Under the pieces are notes generated by a model. It saw nothing but the letters and a program-made list of their open reading frames with translations, did no database searches and was not told the origin of the DNA. Positions 33,295-42,529 of a stretch of 64,000 nt of DNA are shown in pieces. Made by a program: the position numbers and the translations under genes. This stretch comes from Cytophagales bacterium (GTDB lineage Bacteria > Bacteroidota > Bacteroidia > Cytophagales > Spirosomataceae), in contig RDXN01000058.1 in NCBI GenBank assembly GCA_004292855.1, forward strand, positions 24,849-88,848. The letters run 5' to 3'. How positions within the stretch are numbered: the first letter of the stretch is position 1; the number at the start of each line of letters is the position of its first letter.

Positions 33295-34122
33295 ATGAAT
33301 TTTCTGTTTGCGACCGTCCTGGTGCTACTCCTTGTATCGCCGGGACTTGCTTTTTTCAGGGCCTATTATTCCGACGTTTTCTCGATTCGTTATAGCCGAC
33401 TTACCGTCACCGATCAACTGTTCCGGTCGGTGGTGCCGGGCCTTACGGTGCAGTTGATTGCGTTCTGGTGCATTGGGCAATTTACGCCCTACTACGTCCG
33501 ACTCGATCTGATTGGTTTTCTGTTGCTTGGCGCGAAAGAAGACAACACCCTGCGGACTAGTTTCGACAATCTGGCCGTACATCTGGCTCCCATCATTGCC
33601 TACCACGTTGGGCTATTGATGCTCGGTGCGTTGCTCGGCTGGGGTTTTAGGAGACTGGTTCGGCGCACCAAAGCCGACCGACGCTTTCGCGCACTCCGCT
33701 TCGATAATGCCTGGCACTACCTCCTCACAGGCGAAATTCTGGAAATGAGCGACCAGAAATCGCACTCGACCATTCAGCTCAAAGAAGCCTCCCACATTAG
33801 TTACGTCCTGCTCGACATACTCATCAAACTGGAGCAAGGCAACACACTCTATTCGGGTATCCTGGAACGCTACGAACTGGGCGAAGCGGGTAACCTGGAC
33901 GCGCTCTACCTGACTGGTGCGCACCGGAAGCAACTCCTGACCGGCACGGGCGACGAGCCAACCGAGGTACGTTACTACCCCGTCGATGGTGATCTGCTCG
34001 TGATCCCCTACGCGCAGGTGCTGAACATGAACATCACGTATTTCATTGACGAGAAAACCGCCCGCGAAGAAGGCGACACCGAGCCGGAAGGCGAACCGAC
34101 AATTCAGATTGAAGAGAATTAG
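33295..34122 (+). CDS. Membrane protein of unknown function
   Basis: The 275-residue protein has membrane helices at about 5-22, 48-75 and 95-118 and a cytosolic or periplasmic C-terminal domain of about 150 residues (from about 125) that looks like a beta-rich module, with the pieces IQLKEASHISYVLLDILIKL and PVDGDLLVIPYAQVLNMNITYF. The arrangement recalls the DUF6338 type of membrane proteins, but I cannot confirm this. It follows the small 59-residue gene by nine bases and is probably co-transcribed with it. Confidence 0.65.
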   Translation: MNFLFATVLVLLLVSPGLAFFRAYYSDVFSIRYSRLTVTDQLFRSVVPGLTVQLIAFWCIGQFTPYYVRLDLIGFLLLGAKEDNTLRTSFDNLAVHLAPIIAYHVGLLMLGALLGWGFRRLVRRTKADRRFRALRFDNAWHYLLTGEILEMSDQKSHSTIQLKEASHISYVLLDILIKLEQGNTLYSGILERYELGEAGNLDALYLTGAHRKQLLTGTGDEPTEVRYYPVDGDLLVIPYAQVLNMNITYFIDEKTAREEGDTEPEGEPTIQIEEN

Positions 34123-34136
34123 TTTGGCTAACGACA

Positions 34137-34299
34137 GCCCCATCGGGGCGGCATGTTAATAGAGACCACAGCTTGCTCGTCGACAAAGCCCCGGCGGGGC
34201 GACATGTTCGTAATCGGCCCTTTTACATATCACCCCTCCGGGGTTTTGCTCATGCGTGTAGACCAATCGTCTCTATTGACATGACACCCCTCTGGGGTT
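34137..34299. repeat. Nested palindromic CCCCGG-rich repeats
   Basis: Outer arms at 34137-34166 and 34269-34299 are imperfect complements (GGGG, CATGT and AATAGAGAC in common), and inside them is a second pair around CCCCGGCGGGGCGACATGT and CACCCCTCCGGGG. Each unit is itself a short GC hairpin. The element fills the space between convergent genes and looks like a clustered REP/BIME-type repeat. Confidence 0.75.
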
Positions 34300-34319
34300 G
34301 GTAGTACAAGCCGAGGACG

Positions 34320-34346
34320 CAAAAAAGGGAAGACCAAAGCCTTCCC
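34320..34346 (-). terminator. Rho-independent terminator of rny
   Basis: On the minus strand GGGAAG, an eight-base loop and CTTCCC are followed by a run of T, 26 bases beyond the rny stop codon. This is a standard intrinsic terminator. Confidence 0.75.
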
Positions 34347-34371
34347 TTTCAACTAGTAGATACTCAAAATC

Positions 34372-35982
34372 TCACTTCGCATACGCCACGGCCCGCATTT
34401 CCCGAATCACGGTTACTTTGATCTGACCGGGGTACTGCATTTCTTTCTCGATTTTTTGCGAAATATCAAACGACAGTGTGCCCGCTTTCTCGTCGCTGAT
34501 CCGGTCGGCGTCGACCATTACGCGTAACTCGCGGCCCGCTTGAATGGCGTAGCATTTCTGCACACCGGGGAAGTTTGTAGCCAGTTCTTCGAGTTCTTTC
34601 AGTCGTTTAATGTACGACTCCATCATCTCGCGCCGGGCACCGGGCCGCGACCCCGAAATGGCGTCGCACACCTGGATAATGGGCGAGAGCATGCTCGTCA
34701 TTTCGATCTCGTCGTGGTGAGCACCAATCGCGTTACAGATTTCGGCGTTCTCTTTGTATTTCTTGGCCAACTCCATACCCAAAATGGCGTGGGGCAGTTC
34801 GGCTTCTTCGGGCCACACCTTGCCAATGTCGTGGAGCAAGCCCGCCCGCTTGGCGAGTTTGGCGTTTAGGCCCAGTTCGGCGGCCATTGTCGCGCAGAGT
34901 TTGGCCACCTCACGCGAGTGTTGGAGCAGATTTTGCCCATACGACGAGCGGAACCGCATCCGGCCCACCATCTTAATCAGTTCGGGGTGGAGGCCGTGAA
35001 TGCCCAGGTCGATTACGGTACGCTCACCGATTTCGATGATCTCATCTTCGATATTCTTGCGCGTTTTGGCCACAATCTCCTCAATCCGGGCCGGGTGAAT
35101 GCGGCCATCCTGCACGAGCCGGTGCAACGACAACCGGGCAATCTCCCGCCGAACGGGGTCAAAGCCCGAAATAATAATGGCTTCCGGCGTATCATCAACG
35201 ATAATTTCGACGCCCGTAGCGGCTTCCAAAGCCCGAATGTTACGGCCCTCGCGACCGATTACTTTGCCCTTAATATCGTCGGATTCAATGTTAAATACCG
35301 ACACGCAGTTTTCGATGGCGTGCTCGGTGGCAGTGCGCTGAATGGTTTCGATTACAACCTTCTTGGCCTCTTTGGTAGCGGTCAGTTTGGCTTCTTCAAC
35401 AATGTTCTTAACGTAGCTTGAGGCCCGCGATTCGGCTTCGGCCTTGAGGGTGTTAATCAGTTGTTCGCGAGCTTGTTCGGCGGTGAGATTAGCTATTTTT
35501 TCAAGTTGCTCTACCTGTTCATTAAGCATTTTCTCGGCCTCTTCCTGTTTCTTTTTGGCCGTTTCGAACTGCACATTCAGTTTTTCGCGTTGCTGATCGA
35601 GGCTGTTACGTTGCCCGTCGAGCGTGCTTTTAAGCTGATTCAGTTCGTTTTCTTTTTGCTTGGCGGTCTGCTGCATCTGATTGATTTCGCCCTCACGTTG
35701 CCGCAATTTGGTTTCGTTTTGGCTCAGAATCTGCCGCTTACGATTGGCGTCTTCTTCAAACTCGGTCTTTAATTTCAGATACTTTTCTTTGGCTTCGAGC
35801 ATCCGGTCTTTTTTGATCGACTCGGCCTGTAGTTCAGCAGTTTTCAGAATTTCTTCGGCGCGGGTTTGGGCCTCACCGGCCTTTTTGTCATTGTTGCGTT
35901 GCAGGAGTTTACGACCCACAAAAACACCAACGCCCACCGCAATAATGTCGGTCAAGAGCATTAGCCAAAATGAATTATCCAT
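34372..35982 (-). CDS. rny: Ribonuclease Y
   Basis: This membrane-anchored endoribonuclease starts mRNA decay. The 536-residue protein has an N-terminal membrane helix ([19 protein letters not shown]), a long coiled coil (about 30-200), a KH RNA-binding domain ([20 protein letters not shown]) and an HD domain with the metal motif [12 protein letters not shown] and GAHHDEIEM. The C-terminal part is the conserved RNase Y domain ending [14 protein letters not shown]. The start is at the methionine of MDNSFWL, 13 codons inside the longest frame, which leaves the membrane helix correctly placed. It ends a cluster with zapA and pheT. Confidence 0.95.
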   Translation of the reverse strand: MDNSFWLMLLTDIIAVGVGVFVGRKLLQRNNDKKAGEAQTRAEEILKTAELQAESIKKDRMLEAKEKYLKLKTEFEEDANRKRQILSQNETKLRQREGEINQMQQTAKQKENELNQLKSTLDGQRNSLDQQREKLNVQFETAKKKQEEAEKMLNEQVEQLEKIANLTAEQAREQLINTLKAEAESRASSYVKNIVEEAKLTATKEAKKVVIETIQRTATEHAIENCVSVFNIESDDIKGKVIGREGRNIRALEAATGVEIIVDDTPEAIIISGFDPVRREIARLSLHRLVQDGRIHPARIEEIVAKTRKNIEDEIIEIGERTVIDLGIHGLHPELIKMVGRMRFRSSYGQNLLQHSREVAKLCATMAAELGLNAKLAKRAGLLHDIGKVWPEEAELPHAILGMELAKKYKENAEICNAIGAHHDEIEMTSMLSPIIQVCDAISGSRPGARREMMESYIKRLKELEELATNFPGVQKCYAIQAGRELRVMVDADRISDEKAGTLSFDISQKIEKEMQYPGQIKVTVIREMRAVAYAK

Positions 35983-36050
35983 ACGATCTATATCGTTAAG
36001 GTTGAGAAAATAAATGGTCAACCAAGCCCGATACAGCCACTACCGAATTG

Positions 36051-36341
36051 CTAGGGAGTCAGATTCATCGAAATCGACTGATCTAACTGAGTAATCTTGT
36101 CAAACACCATGCGTTGCATCCGTTGCACCTGTTCGTCGCCCTTTAACCGGGCCACAACACTGTCAACGGCGATTCGGCTCAACACCTCCTGGTTATCAGT
36201 CACGCCTATGCTCCGGTAGAAGTCAATCCGCTCCAGAATAATAGCGGCAGCCTGACGAATAAAATATTCCTCCTCAGGGGGCGATTTGAGCCTCAATTCG
36301 GTGCCAGCAAATTTGAGGTTGATCGTTAAACGCTCTTCCAT
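36051..36341 (-). CDS. zapA: Cell division protein ZapA
   Basis: The 96-residue protein (MEERLTINLKFAGTELRLK onward) has the ZapA layout: a small N-terminal beta-alpha domain followed by a long helix (QAAAIILERIDFYRSIG, then VARLKGDEQVQRMQRMVFDKI). ZapA binds FtsZ and promotes bundling of the division ring. It sits between rny and a coiled-coil gene, a common Bacteroidota arrangement. The longer frame adds 11 residues without family similarity. The identification is firm at family level. Confidence 0.85.
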   Translation of the reverse strand: MEERLTINLKFAGTELRLKSPPEEEYFIRQAAAIILERIDFYRSIGVTDNQEVLSRIAVDSVVARLKGDEQVQRMQRMVFDKITQLDQSISMNLTP

Positions 36342-36413
36342 CGCTTTGAGGGGCACTGCCTTACAGTTGCGCAACGAGTGCGGGGGTAAGTTGTTGGACG
36401 GTGCCTTTCGGTT

Positions 36414-36752
36414 TTATGACAAGGTACTCAAGTGAGCAATTACCTGCTCTATTTCCCGTATGTACTCGTCGAGTTTTTGCTTCAATTCGGTATGATCGGC
36501 TGTATCAGCCTGATTCTTCTTCACAATTCTACTGATTTTTGTCGGGATTGTAAAGTTCTGGTTTCTTCCATCCAGTTTTTTTTGTAACTCCTTGTTTTTG
36601 AGACGCTGTTCCTGAATGAGGTTTAGTAGCGAAGTTTTCTCCAATTGCAGTCGTTTCACAGCCCCGCTCAACTCATCGGAATGAGCCTGTAACAGAGCTA
36701 TTTTCTGCTCTAACCGCAACAAAAGCGACGTTAACTGAGCCTCGGTAATCAT
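36414..36752 (-). CDS. Small coiled-coil protein between zapA and pheT
   Basis: The 112-residue protein is almost entirely coiled coil (residues about 3-65 with leucine heptads, then a basic spacer and a C-terminal helix DHTELKQKLDEYIREIEQVI). It has no signal peptide. It overlaps pheT by four bases (ATGA at 36749-36752) and is followed by zapA, so it may be a ZapB-like or other division-linked partner, but only position and structure suggest this. The function is unknown. Confidence 0.65.
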   Translation of the reverse strand: MITEAQLTSLLLRLEQKIALLQAHSDELSGAVKRLQLEKTSLLNLIQEQRLKNKELQKKLDGRNQNFTIPTKISRIVKKNQADTADHTELKQKLDEYIREIEQVIAHLSTLS

Positions 36753-39241
36753 TTTCGGATTATAGCCCCCAGGTCACGTTCAAACGCGCCCATGAGCCGC
36801 TGCATGGTTTTATCGATAACCGTATCGTTGAGCGTTTGGGTCGGGTCTTGTAGCAGAAAACTAACCGAATACGATTTTTTGCCCGCCCCCAGATTTTCGC
36901 CCTCGTACACGTCGAACACCTGCACAGTTTTCAACAGTTTACGCTCGGTTTGGTGGGCCAGTTTGCTGATCTGATCGAAGTTAGTACCCTTGTCAAGCAC
37001 CAACGATAAATCGCGCCGAACGTCGGGGAAGCGGGGCACCTCCTCGTATTTGGCCTTGCCGCTGTACTGTTTCACGATGGCCTGCCAATCGAAATCAGCG
37101 TAGAACACGGGTTGCTTTAGATCAACCAGTTTAGTGAGCTTCGGATTGACGAGTCCCAGGCTCACCAACGGCTTTTTGTTCACCACGTACGTAAGGCCAT
37201 ACTGGAACAGGGGCGAGTCGGTGGGTTGCGTATCGAACTGGCGAACCCTGAGGCTGCTCAATACCCGCTGCACGGCCTGCGCCAGATCGTGAAACGCAAC
37301 CGGTTGGACCTTTTGCTGCCAATTTTCGGCTTGTGTATTGCCCACCATCGCCAAACTCATGCGCATCGTTTCAACGTATTTGCGGCCTGCTACACTGCCC
37401 GGATCAGCCCCGTTTTGCACAACTTCTTTCTCGTGATACACCTTACCAAACTCGAAAAATTTCAGGTCTTTCTGCCGCCGGTTCAGGTTGTACACCATCG
37501 CTTCGAGAGCCGAAAACAACAACGTTTGGCGCATTACCGACAGCTCGTCGCTCAGAGGGTTCAGCATCGCCACGTCGGCACCGGGCAGCGAAGTCCGAAT
37601 AGCGTCGTGGTAGGCAGGGCGCGTGAGCGAGAGCGACATGATTTCGAAGAACCCGCTTCCCGCCATCACCTGCCCCACCCGCGCCTGCAACTGATTCACA
37701 TCAACAGCCGGAAACTCCGACAGCGACTCAGCCTGGAGCGTGGCCGAGAGCGGCACATTATCGACCCCGTAAATCCGCAAAATCTCTTCGATCACGTCGG
37801 CCTCGCGGGTCACGTCGACGCGGTAGGGCGGCACAATGGCCACGAAACCCGCTTCCCGGTCCGGCACGTCGTTTTCGGGTTCAGGGCGCACCTGTTCCAG
37901 TTGAATATCCAGCGCGTTCAAAATCTGCGCAATCCGGTCGCGGTCAATCTTGATGCCAATGAGCCGGTCGATGTTGCGATAACGAACCGGCACCCGAAAC
38001 GGTTGAACCGGGTCTGGGTAGATGTCAACAATGTCGGAAGATATGTTTCCTCCAGCTACTTCCTGAATTAAAAGGGCTGCCCGCTTGAGGGCGTAAATGG
38101 GCAAGTTGGGGTCGGTGCCCCGCTCGAACCGAAACGAAGCATCCGTACGGAGGTCGTGCGCCTGCACCGTTTGCCGAACCGATGCCGCACCAAAGTGGGC
38201 CGACTCCAGGAAAATCCGTGTGGTTTGGTCGCTCACCCCCGATTTGCGCCCGCCGAACACCCCGGCAATACACATACCTGCCGTATCGGGGTTGCCGTTG
38301 CAGATCATCAGGTCGGTGGCCTTGAGCTTGCGCTCCTGCCCGTCGAGCGTCACAAACGGTGTTCCTTCGGGCAGGGTTTTTACAACCACCGCCCCTCCCT
38401 CAATTTGGTCGGCATCGAACGCGTGGAGTGGCTGACCAAGATCATGGCAGATAAAGTTGGTCACATCGACAATGTTGTTGATCGGCGTGAGACCAATACT
38501 TAACAACCTCTTTTTCAACCACTCCGGCGACTCTCTAACGGTCAAACCGCTCAGGGTCACACCCGCATAGCGTGGGCAGGCTTCTGGGGTCTCCACCCGC
38601 ACGTCGAGTGTAAGATCGGTATTTTCGACGGTAAACGCATCGACCGATGCCATGCAGAGCGGACGGCCGGTGAGCGCGTGCAAATCGCGGGCAACGCCCC
38701 AATGCGAAGCCGCGTCGATGCGATTGGGCGTGAGGCCAATCGCGATCTGGTAGTCGGGTTCAAGCTTGAAATATTGAGCCGCTGGGGTTCCGTTGGGTAC
38801 GTCAGTCGTGAGCACCATAATGCCCGCGTGTGATTGACCAAGGCCGATTTCGTCTTCGGCGCAGAGCATTCCTTCGGAGGCCGCCCCCCGGATTTTGGCT
38901 TTTTTTATGGTCAGTGGTTCCCCATCAGACGGGTAGAGCGTAGCCCCAACTAAAGCTACCACCACGCGCTGCCCGGCGGCTACGTTGGGTGCCCCACACA
39001 CGATGTTCAGGGGAGTTTCGCCCCCCACATCGACGGTGGTCAGGCGTAATTTATCGGCATCGGGGTGGGGTTCGCAGGTTAGCACCGTACCAATCACAAC
39101 GCCCTCAAGCCCGCCTTTTATCGCTTCAATTCGTTCGATTCCTTCCACTTCAAGCCCCGTGCTGGTGAGCATCCGGCCCACTTGTTCGGGGTCTTCAGTC
39201 AGTTCAATAAACTGCTGCAACCAGTTGTACGAAATTGTCAT
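36749..39241 (-). CDS. pheT: Phenylalanine--tRNA ligase beta subunit
   Basis: The 830-residue protein has the full PheT layout: N-terminal EMAP-like tRNA-binding domain (about 40-150, GVVIGTVLTCEPHPDADKLR in part), B3/4 editing domain (about 210-385, DVTNFICHDLGQPLHAFDAD in part), B5 domain, the catalytic-like core domain and the C-terminal FDX-anticodon-binding domain (YEEVPRFPDVRRDLSLVLD in part). It joins PheS to charge tRNA-Phe. PheS is not in this window. A candidate -7 element lies only five bases before the ATG, implying an almost leaderless message. Confidence 0.97.
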   Translation of the reverse strand: MTISYNWLQQFIELTEDPEQVGRMLTSTGLEVEGIERIEAIKGGLEGVVIGTVLTCEPHPDADKLRLTTVDVGGETPLNIVCGAPNVAAGQRVVVALVGATLYPSDGEPLTIKKAKIRGAASEGMLCAEDEIGLGQSHAGIMVLTTDVPNGTPAAQYFKLEPDYQIAIGLTPNRIDAASHWGVARDLHALTGRPLCMASVDAFTVENTDLTLDVRVETPEACPRYAGVTLSGLTVRESPEWLKKRLLSIGLTPINNIVDVTNFICHDLGQPLHAFDADQIEGGAVVVKTLPEGTPFVTLDGQERKLKATDLMICNGNPDTAGMCIAGVFGGRKSGVSDQTTRIFLESAHFGAASVRQTVQAHDLRTDASFRFERGTDPNLPIYALKRAALLIQEVAGGNISSDIVDIYPDPVQPFRVPVRYRNIDRLIGIKIDRDRIAQILNALDIQLEQVRPEPENDVPDREAGFVAIVPPYRVDVTREADVIEEILRIYGVDNVPLSATLQAESLSEFPAVDVNQLQARVGQVMAGSGFFEIMSLSLTRPAYHDAIRTSLPGADVAMLNPLSDELSVMRQTLLFSALEAMVYNLNRRQKDLKFFEFGKVYHEKEVVQNGADPGSVAGRKYVETMRMSLAMVGNTQAENWQQKVQPVAFHDLAQAVQRVLSSLRVRQFDTQPTDSPLFQYGLTYVVNKKPLVSLGLVNPKLTKLVDLKQPVFYADFDWQAIVKQYSGKAKYEEVPRFPDVRRDLSLVLDKGTNFDQISKLAHQTERKLLKTVQVFDVYEGENLGAGKKSYSVSFLLQDPTQTLNDTVIDKTMQRLMGAFERDLGAIIRK

Positions 39242-39245
39242 AGGG

Positions 39246-39253
39246 CAAAAATA
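39246..39253 (-). promoter_or_regulatory. Candidate -7 element of pheT
   Basis: TATTTTTG on the minus strand matches TAnnTTTG, four bases upstream of the pheT ATG. No -33 element is found at the usual spacing, so the call is weak. Confidence 0.3.
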
Positions 39254-39256
39254 ATG

Positions 39257-39354
39257 CGTAATGCGTAATGCGTAATGTGTAATGCGCCAAAGTAACTAGA
39301 AAATCAACAAGCTACCTCTATAGGTTACTCATTACGCATTTATCACTACGCATT
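39257..39354. repeat. ATGCGTA short-word repeat with inverted counterpart
   Basis: About four tandem copies of AATGCGT (from about 39254) are followed after some 50 bases by inverted words (ATTACGCATT and ACTACGCATTT). The array fills the gap between pheT and the DUF1684 gene and can fold into a hairpin. It looks like repeat expansion, not a regulatory site. Confidence 0.6.
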
Positions 39355-39986
39355 TAAAGCTTCTCCCCTGCTTCAACGGCAACTTCCAACGTGTTTTCGG
39401 CGGGGGGCAGCGGGCAAGCATACGTATGATTATAAACGCAATACGGGTGATACGCTTTGTTGAAGTCGATGGTGACCTGATTGTCGGCAAATGCGTTGGG
39501 GTCTAAATCAATATAGCGACCGCCCCCGTAGGTTTGCTTACCCGAAGTGGCGTCTTTGAATAGGATGGAAAACGTATCGTCGTGTTTTACAATGAGCAGT
39601 CGACAAACTTCGCCGTTCAATTTAAAAACCGCATGGCCCTGTTTTTCATAAACCTCCTCAGAGCCGTCGGACAAAGCGACGATCAGTTTTTGGGTTTTGT
39701 CGGCAAACGGCTCAAACCGTGCTGTTACACGGTAATCGGGGGAAACCACAAAATAAGATAAACCCGTGAATGTATCTTTTGACTCAAGTGGTGAGTCAAC
39801 ATTTGTGCGAAAGAACTGATCTTTATTTTTACGGTCAGTTACTAATTGGTTGCTATATTTTTTATAAGAATCTGAGTTTTTGTTACTCGTTTGTTCATCA
39901 TTACTCGCACAACCGTTGAGTAACGGGGTTGTAATCCACACAAACAACGCGAAAACGCTTAAAAACAGCGGCTTAGTAGACTTCAT
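39354..39986 (-). CDS. DUF1684 lipoprotein
   Basis: The 210-residue protein has a lipoprotein signal (MKSTKPLFLSVFALFVWITTPLLNGC in part, lipidated at the cysteine) and a DUF1684 domain with GRYIDLDPNAFADNQVTIDF and the closing YHPYCVYNHTYACPLPPAEN in pieces. The latter contains the conserved cysteine pair and NxxYxCPLPPxEN motif of the family. DUF1684 proteins occur broadly in bacteria with no known function. The start was taken at MKSTKP, which gives a normal lipobox, instead of 14 codons earlier. It is convergent with nothing and divergent from the sugar gene run. Confidence 0.85.
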   Translation of the reverse strand: MKSTKPLFLSVFALFVWITTPLLNGCASNDEQTSNKNSDSYKKYSNQLVTDRKNKDQFFRTNVDSPLESKDTFTGLSYFVVSPDYRVTARFEPFADKTQKLIVALSDGSEEVYEKQGHAVFKLNGEVCRLLIVKHDDTFSILFKDATSGKQTYGGGRYIDLDPNAFADNQVTIDFNKAYHPYCVYNHTYACPLPPAENTLEVAVEAGEKL

Positions 39987-40036
39987 AGTCTTGAAACGAT
40001 TGGTCAAATACGCTTTAATCTTAAGCAAATATCTAA

Positions 40037-40044
40037 TAAATTTG
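40037..40044 (+). promoter_or_regulatory. Candidate -7 element of the sugar gene run
   Basis: TAAATTTG matches TAnnTTTG and lies 74 bases upstream of the first ATG (40119) of the ketoisomerase-to-methyltransferase run. A TTGG about 23 bases upstream may be the -33 part. Confidence 0.4.
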
Positions 40045-40118
40045 TGGGGACTGCTTCATGTCTGGAGCATACCGTTAACCCATACGAGACCCTACTGTAC
40101 TTGTTTATTCATTTGATT

Positions 40119-40511
40119 ATGGCAAGACTCCATCAACTTAAAACGTTTACCTCCGACAAGGGTAACCTGACTATTTTTGAACAATTGCTACCCGGAACCA
40201 TCCAACGGGTGTTCTACATCTACGGGGCCAATAGTTCAGTACGGGCGGGGCACCGGCATGTGAAAACCTGGGGGGCACTCATTTGTTTGGCAGGCAGTTG
40301 CCGGGTGTATTCGCACAATGGAACAGAAGAACGCTTTTTTCACCTCGACAGTCCCGATCAATGTCTGGTGTTGGAACCCGAAGATTGGCACACGATGGAT
40401 AATTTCACGCCGGATGCCATTCTGTTAGTCGTTGCTAACGAACCCTACGACAAGGCCGACTACATCGACGAACCCTATCCAAATTCGCGCTTTGCCCCAG
40501 AGCTGGCATGA
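40119..40511 (+). CDS. WxcM/FdtA-like cupin, sugar 3,4-ketoisomerase candidate
   Basis: The 130-residue cupin has the WxcM/FdtA pattern: the segment [22 protein letters not shown] with the metal/substrate histidines, a beta-barrel middle (CRVYSHNG) and the C-terminal [27 protein letters not shown] in part. FdtA-type enzymes convert dTDP-4-keto-6-deoxyglucose to the 3-keto isomer for 3-amino-3,6-dideoxy sugars. The DegT aminotransferase gene follows with a four-base overlap (ATGA, 40508-40511), supporting that pathway. The start was set at MARLHQL; the 25 preceding codons are leader. Confidence 0.8.
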   Translation: MARLHQLKTFTSDKGNLTIFEQLLPGTIQRVFYIYGANSSVRAGHRHVKTWGALICLAGSCRVYSHNGTEERFFHLDSPDQCLVLEPEDWHTMDNFTPDAILLVVANEPYDKADYIDEPYPNSRFAPELA

Positions 40512-41605
40512 TTCCGTTTCTCGATCTCAACCGTTTAAACGACCGCTATCGCGACATTTTACTTTCTGCTACATCACGGGTTGCCCTTTCTGGCTGGTAC
40601 ATACTGGGTCAGGAAGGGCAATCGTTTGAACAGGCCTTTGCCCAATATGTCGGTACACGCCACTGCATAGGCGTTGGCAATGGCCTGGAAGCCCTTACGC
40701 TCACACTCAAAGCCTGGAATTTTGCACCCGGCAGCGAGGTTCTGGTGGCCTCCAATGCTTACATCGCTTCGATTCTGGCCATTACGCAGGCTGGTCTGAC
40801 TCCCGTACTGGTTGAACCCGACCCACACACCTACAACCTTGACCCTACCCGGCTTGCAACCGCCATTACGGCCCGTACCTGTGCTGTTTTGCCCGTGCAT
40901 TTGTACGGTCGTTGTTGCGATATGGGCCCCATAAACGCCGTAGCTGCCCAACACGACCTGCTGGTTTTGGAGGATGCCGCGCAGGCTCACGGAGCAACCT
41001 ACGGCAACCGGCGAGCGGGTAATCTGGGTCATGCGGCCGGGTTTAGTTTTTACCCAACCAAAAACCTGGGTGCGCTGGGCGATGCCGGTGCCATCACTAC
41101 CGACGACGACGATCTGGCCGAGCGACTCCGTTACTGGCGCAACTATGGCTCCGGCAAAAAATACGTGAACGATTTGCCCGGCCACAACAGCCGGTTAGAT
41201 GAGATTCAGGCGGCTGTTCTACGCGAAAAGTTGCCCCACCTCGATGCCGACAATACCCGCCGTCGCACCCTTGCCCGGTATTATCTCGATCATCTGAACC
41301 ACCCCAATCTGACGCTCCCCCCCGCCGACAACCCGGAAGCCGATTGCTGGCATTTGTTTGTGGTTCGCCACCCCAACCGCGACGCTTTTCGGGCTTATCT
41401 GCTCGAACAAGGCATCCAAACCGATGTGCATTACCCAATCGCCCCCCATCAGCAACGGGCCTATGCCTCACTGGCGCACCTGCCGTTGCCTGTTGCCGAG
41501 CAACTGCACCGTGAGGTAATCAGTTTGCCCCTGAATCCCACGTTGACCGATGAGGAGGCCGCGTATATCGTTCGTACCATTAACCAGTCCCCTGTTCACC
41601 CCTAG
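40508..41605 (+). CDS. DegT/DnrJ/EryC1/StrS family sugar aminotransferase
   Basis: The 365-residue PLP enzyme has the family's [14 protein letters not shown] and [14 protein letters not shown], and the Schiff-base lysine in [16 protein letters not shown]. Such enzymes transfer an amino group to a keto group of a nucleotide sugar. With the ketoisomerase upstream, the likely product is a 3-amino-3,6-dideoxyhexose (FdtB-like), though the sugar is inferred from context. The next gene, a glycosyltransferase, starts three bases after the stop. This suggests assembly of a lipid-linked or surface glycan. Confidence 0.9.
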   Translation: MIPFLDLNRLNDRYRDILLSATSRVALSGWYILGQEGQSFEQAFAQYVGTRHCIGVGNGLEALTLTLKAWNFAPGSEVLVASNAYIASILAITQAGLTPVLVEPDPHTYNLDPTRLATAITARTCAVLPVHLYGRCCDMGPINAVAAQHDLLVLEDAAQAHGATYGNRRAGNLGHAAGFSFYPTKNLGALGDAGAITTDDDDLAERLRYWRNYGSGKKYVNDLPGHNSRLDEIQAAVLREKLPHLDADNTRRRTLARYYLDHLNHPNLTLPPADNPEADCWHLFVVRHPNRDAFRAYLLEQGIQTDVHYPIAPHQQRAYASLAHLPLPVAEQLHREVISLPLNPTLTDEEAAYIVRTINQSPVHP

Positions 41606-41608
41606 TTT

Positions 41609-42529
41609 ATGACCTTGTCCGTTGTTATCCCGGTTTACAATAGCGAAGCCACCGTTGGGCCATTGGTTGAGCGGTTACAGGATTGTTTGCGGGCTGTCGA
41701 TTTTGAGGTAGTACTGGTAAACGACGGAAGCCGCGACAACTCCGAAGCTGCCGTATACGCGCTCGCCGATAGGTATGCTAATGTGCGGGGGTTGTCGCTG
41801 CGCCGAAACTTCGGGGAGTTCAACGCCGTGTTGTGCGGGTTGGCCCACACGTCGGGCGAGTACGTAGCCATTATCGACGACGATTTTCAGAACCCGCCCG
41901 AGGCCATTCTGACCCTGCTCGAGACTGCACAGCGGGGCGACTTCGACGTGGTCTACAGCCGGTATGTCGACAAGCAACACGACTGGTTTCGGAATCTGGG
42001 TAGCCAATGGCTCAACTACCTGACTACTTACCTGCTCGGCAAGCCCAAATCGTTGTATCTCTCTAGCTTTAAGCTTATTAACCGGGCTGTGGTCGACGAA
42101 ATTGTGGCCTACGCAGGGCCGTTTCCGTATATCGACGCGCTCATTTTTCGGGTCACGCGCAACGTTGCGAGCGTAGAGGTGCCGCACATGCCCCGGCATT
42201 TGGGCGAATCGAACTACACGCTCTCCAAATTAGCGTCGCTATTTCTAAACGTGCTGTTCGGCTACGCAACCCTACCGCTGCGGGTGTTCGCGGCTATTGG
42301 ACTGGTGTTGTTTGGGGTGAGCGTAAATCTGGGCCTGATCTTGTTGTTGGGCTGGGGTTTGAACTGGTTTACCCTGACGGGTTGGGTAGTGGTGCTGTGG
42401 GCGGTGCTGTTGGTGGCTGGCCTGCAAATGCTTTTTCTGGCCGTGCTGAGCGAGTACATTGGTAAGCTATTTTTGGCCCAAAGTGGTCTGAAACCATACG
42501 TTGTGAAGGGCAGAAAGGATGTTCGATAA
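41609..42529 (+). CDS. Family 2 glycosyltransferase with C-terminal membrane helices
   Basis: The 306-residue protein has a GT2 catalytic domain (residues 1-210) with LVNDGSRDNSEAAV, the DDDFQNPPEAI metal-binding segment and LRRNFGEFNAVLCG, followed by two or three membrane helices (about 230-255 and 265-290) as in polyprenol-phosphate sugar transferases of the GtrB/DPM type. It probably links a sugar to undecaprenyl phosphate at the inner face of the membrane. It belongs to the run ketoisomerase, aminotransferase, transferase and methyltransferase, and overlaps the methyltransferase gene by 11 bases. Confidence 0.9.
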   Translation: MTLSVVIPVYNSEATVGPLVERLQDCLRAVDFEVVLVNDGSRDNSEAAVYALADRYANVRGLSLRRNFGEFNAVLCGLAHTSGEYVAIIDDDFQNPPEAILTLLETAQRGDFDVVYSRYVDKQHDWFRNLGSQWLNYLTTYLLGKPKSLYLSSFKLINRAVVDEIVAYAGPFPYIDALIFRVTRNVASVEVPHMPRHLGESNYTLSKLASLFLNVLFGYATLPLRVFAAIGLVLFGVSVNLGLILLLGWGLNWFTLTGWVVVLWAVLLVAGLQMLFLAVLSEYIGKLFLAQSGLKPYVVKGRKDVR

